In this document: positions 63,834 to 64,000 of the stretch, piece after piece | How positions within the stretch are numbered: the first letter of the stretch is position 1 | Layout of the letters: every line of letters starts with the position of its first letter | Assembly (NCBI RefSeq): GCF_014323705.1 | Contig: NZ_JABVEC010000041.1 | Coordinates: 1 to 64,000 of the forward strand | DNA from: Actinomadura alba | GTDB lineage: Bacteria > Actinomycetota > Actinomycetes > Streptosporangiales > Streptosporangiaceae | Length of the DNA: 64,000 nucleotides | Direction: 5' to 3' | Translations under genes and position numbers: made by a program | The notes under the pieces: model-generated | The model's database searches: none | Told to the model about the DNA's origin: nothing | The model's input: the letters and a program-made list of their open reading frames with translations, nothing else

Positions 63834-64000
63834 TCACGGCTTCGGGGCGTCGTCGGGCCGGGGTTCGATGGTGGCCGGGTCTCTTCGCCAGGGGCGCCGC
63901 CGCGGGAGCAGGCGCCACCAGAACGGCCCGGGCGCCCTGGGCTCCTTCGCCGGCCTGGCCGGCTCGGTCTGTGCGGGCGCCGACGTCGCCGTCGGCTGCT
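63834..64000 (-). CDS. C-terminal end of an unidentified protein, cut by the window edge
   Basis: The antisense frame open to base 64000 ends at a TGA (63834-63836) and reads a Pro/Ala-rich stretch, then APGPFWWRLLPRRRPWRRDP and ATIEPRPDDAPKP. The aromatic-arginine patch resembles a cytoplasmic tail after a transmembrane segment, but the rest is outside the window. No family can be named. Confidence 0.4.
   Translation of the reverse strand, partial: QPTATSAPAQTEPARPAKEPRAPGPFWWRLLPRRRPWRRDPATIEPRPDDAPKP

Overview
The window is very GC-rich with the strong third-position G/C bias of an actinomycete. The gene families agree: a SARP regulator, a mycothiol-dependent maleylpyruvate isomerase family protein, an F420-type Ddn oxidoreductase, a single-chain acyl-CoA carboxylase, many GTG starts, leaderless promoters and dense TetR/MarR/HxlR/WYL/PadR regulators. 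A filamentous actinomycete (Streptosporangiales-like) is my inference; nothing here fixes a genus. No rRNA, tRNA or CRISPR array was seen.

Layout. 0-10 kb: a truncated hydrolase, a YCII protein with its ECF42-type sigma factor, a divergent NmrA/HxlR pair, a two-component system, and an ABC exporter divergent from an unusual HTH_38-MarR regulator. 9.7-17 kb: lspA, an MDMPI protein, a SARP regulator, a haloacetate-dehalogenase-like hydrolase and a DrrAB-like exporter with MerR. 17-20 kb: a Tn3 transposase scrap, a DUF72 gene, and an FMN reductase-GNAT fusion with its MarR lying between Tn3-type end sequences. 20-29 kb: SGNH hydrolase/PadR, Lrp with azlCD, and an 1834-residue single-chain biotin-dependent carboxylase. 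29-33 kb: a frameshifted SDR, an Rrf2-controlled MFS pump and a decayed TniA/TniQ transposition module.

33-47 kb is the mobile core. A TetR-SDR operon is followed by a rifampicin-monooxygenase (Rox) gene fused in frame to the first 40 codons of an alpha/beta-hydrolase gene. It lies among Tn3 transposase fragments. At 40679-46808 sits a 6130-bp Tn3-family element with 80-bp inverted repeats (79/80 identical) and a perfect 5-bp target duplication (GACAC). It carries a resolvase with its res region, a SigJ/ECF41-type sigma factor, a LUD-domain protein, an MFS remnant, a SnoaL-like protein and an internally deleted, frameshifted tnpA. A second res-like 30-bp palindrome lies about 4 kb upstream, outside the element.

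47-64 kb returns to small regulator-plus-effector modules: a zinc-finger coiled-coil protein behind a leaderless mini-ORF, a Ddn-hemerythrin fusion, a RibD-like reductase, a WYL regulator with a truncated direct-repeat copy 3 kb away, XRE/SDR, an ABC exporter, an MFS/TetR pair with two operators, FrnE-like DsbA/HxlR, bioB, PadR, WYL and an esterase-like hydrolase. Many short gene scraps between intact genes (NUDIX, sigma factor, ABC, hydrolase, methyltransferase, GNAT, nitroreductase, integrase) indicate repeated insertion and deletion.
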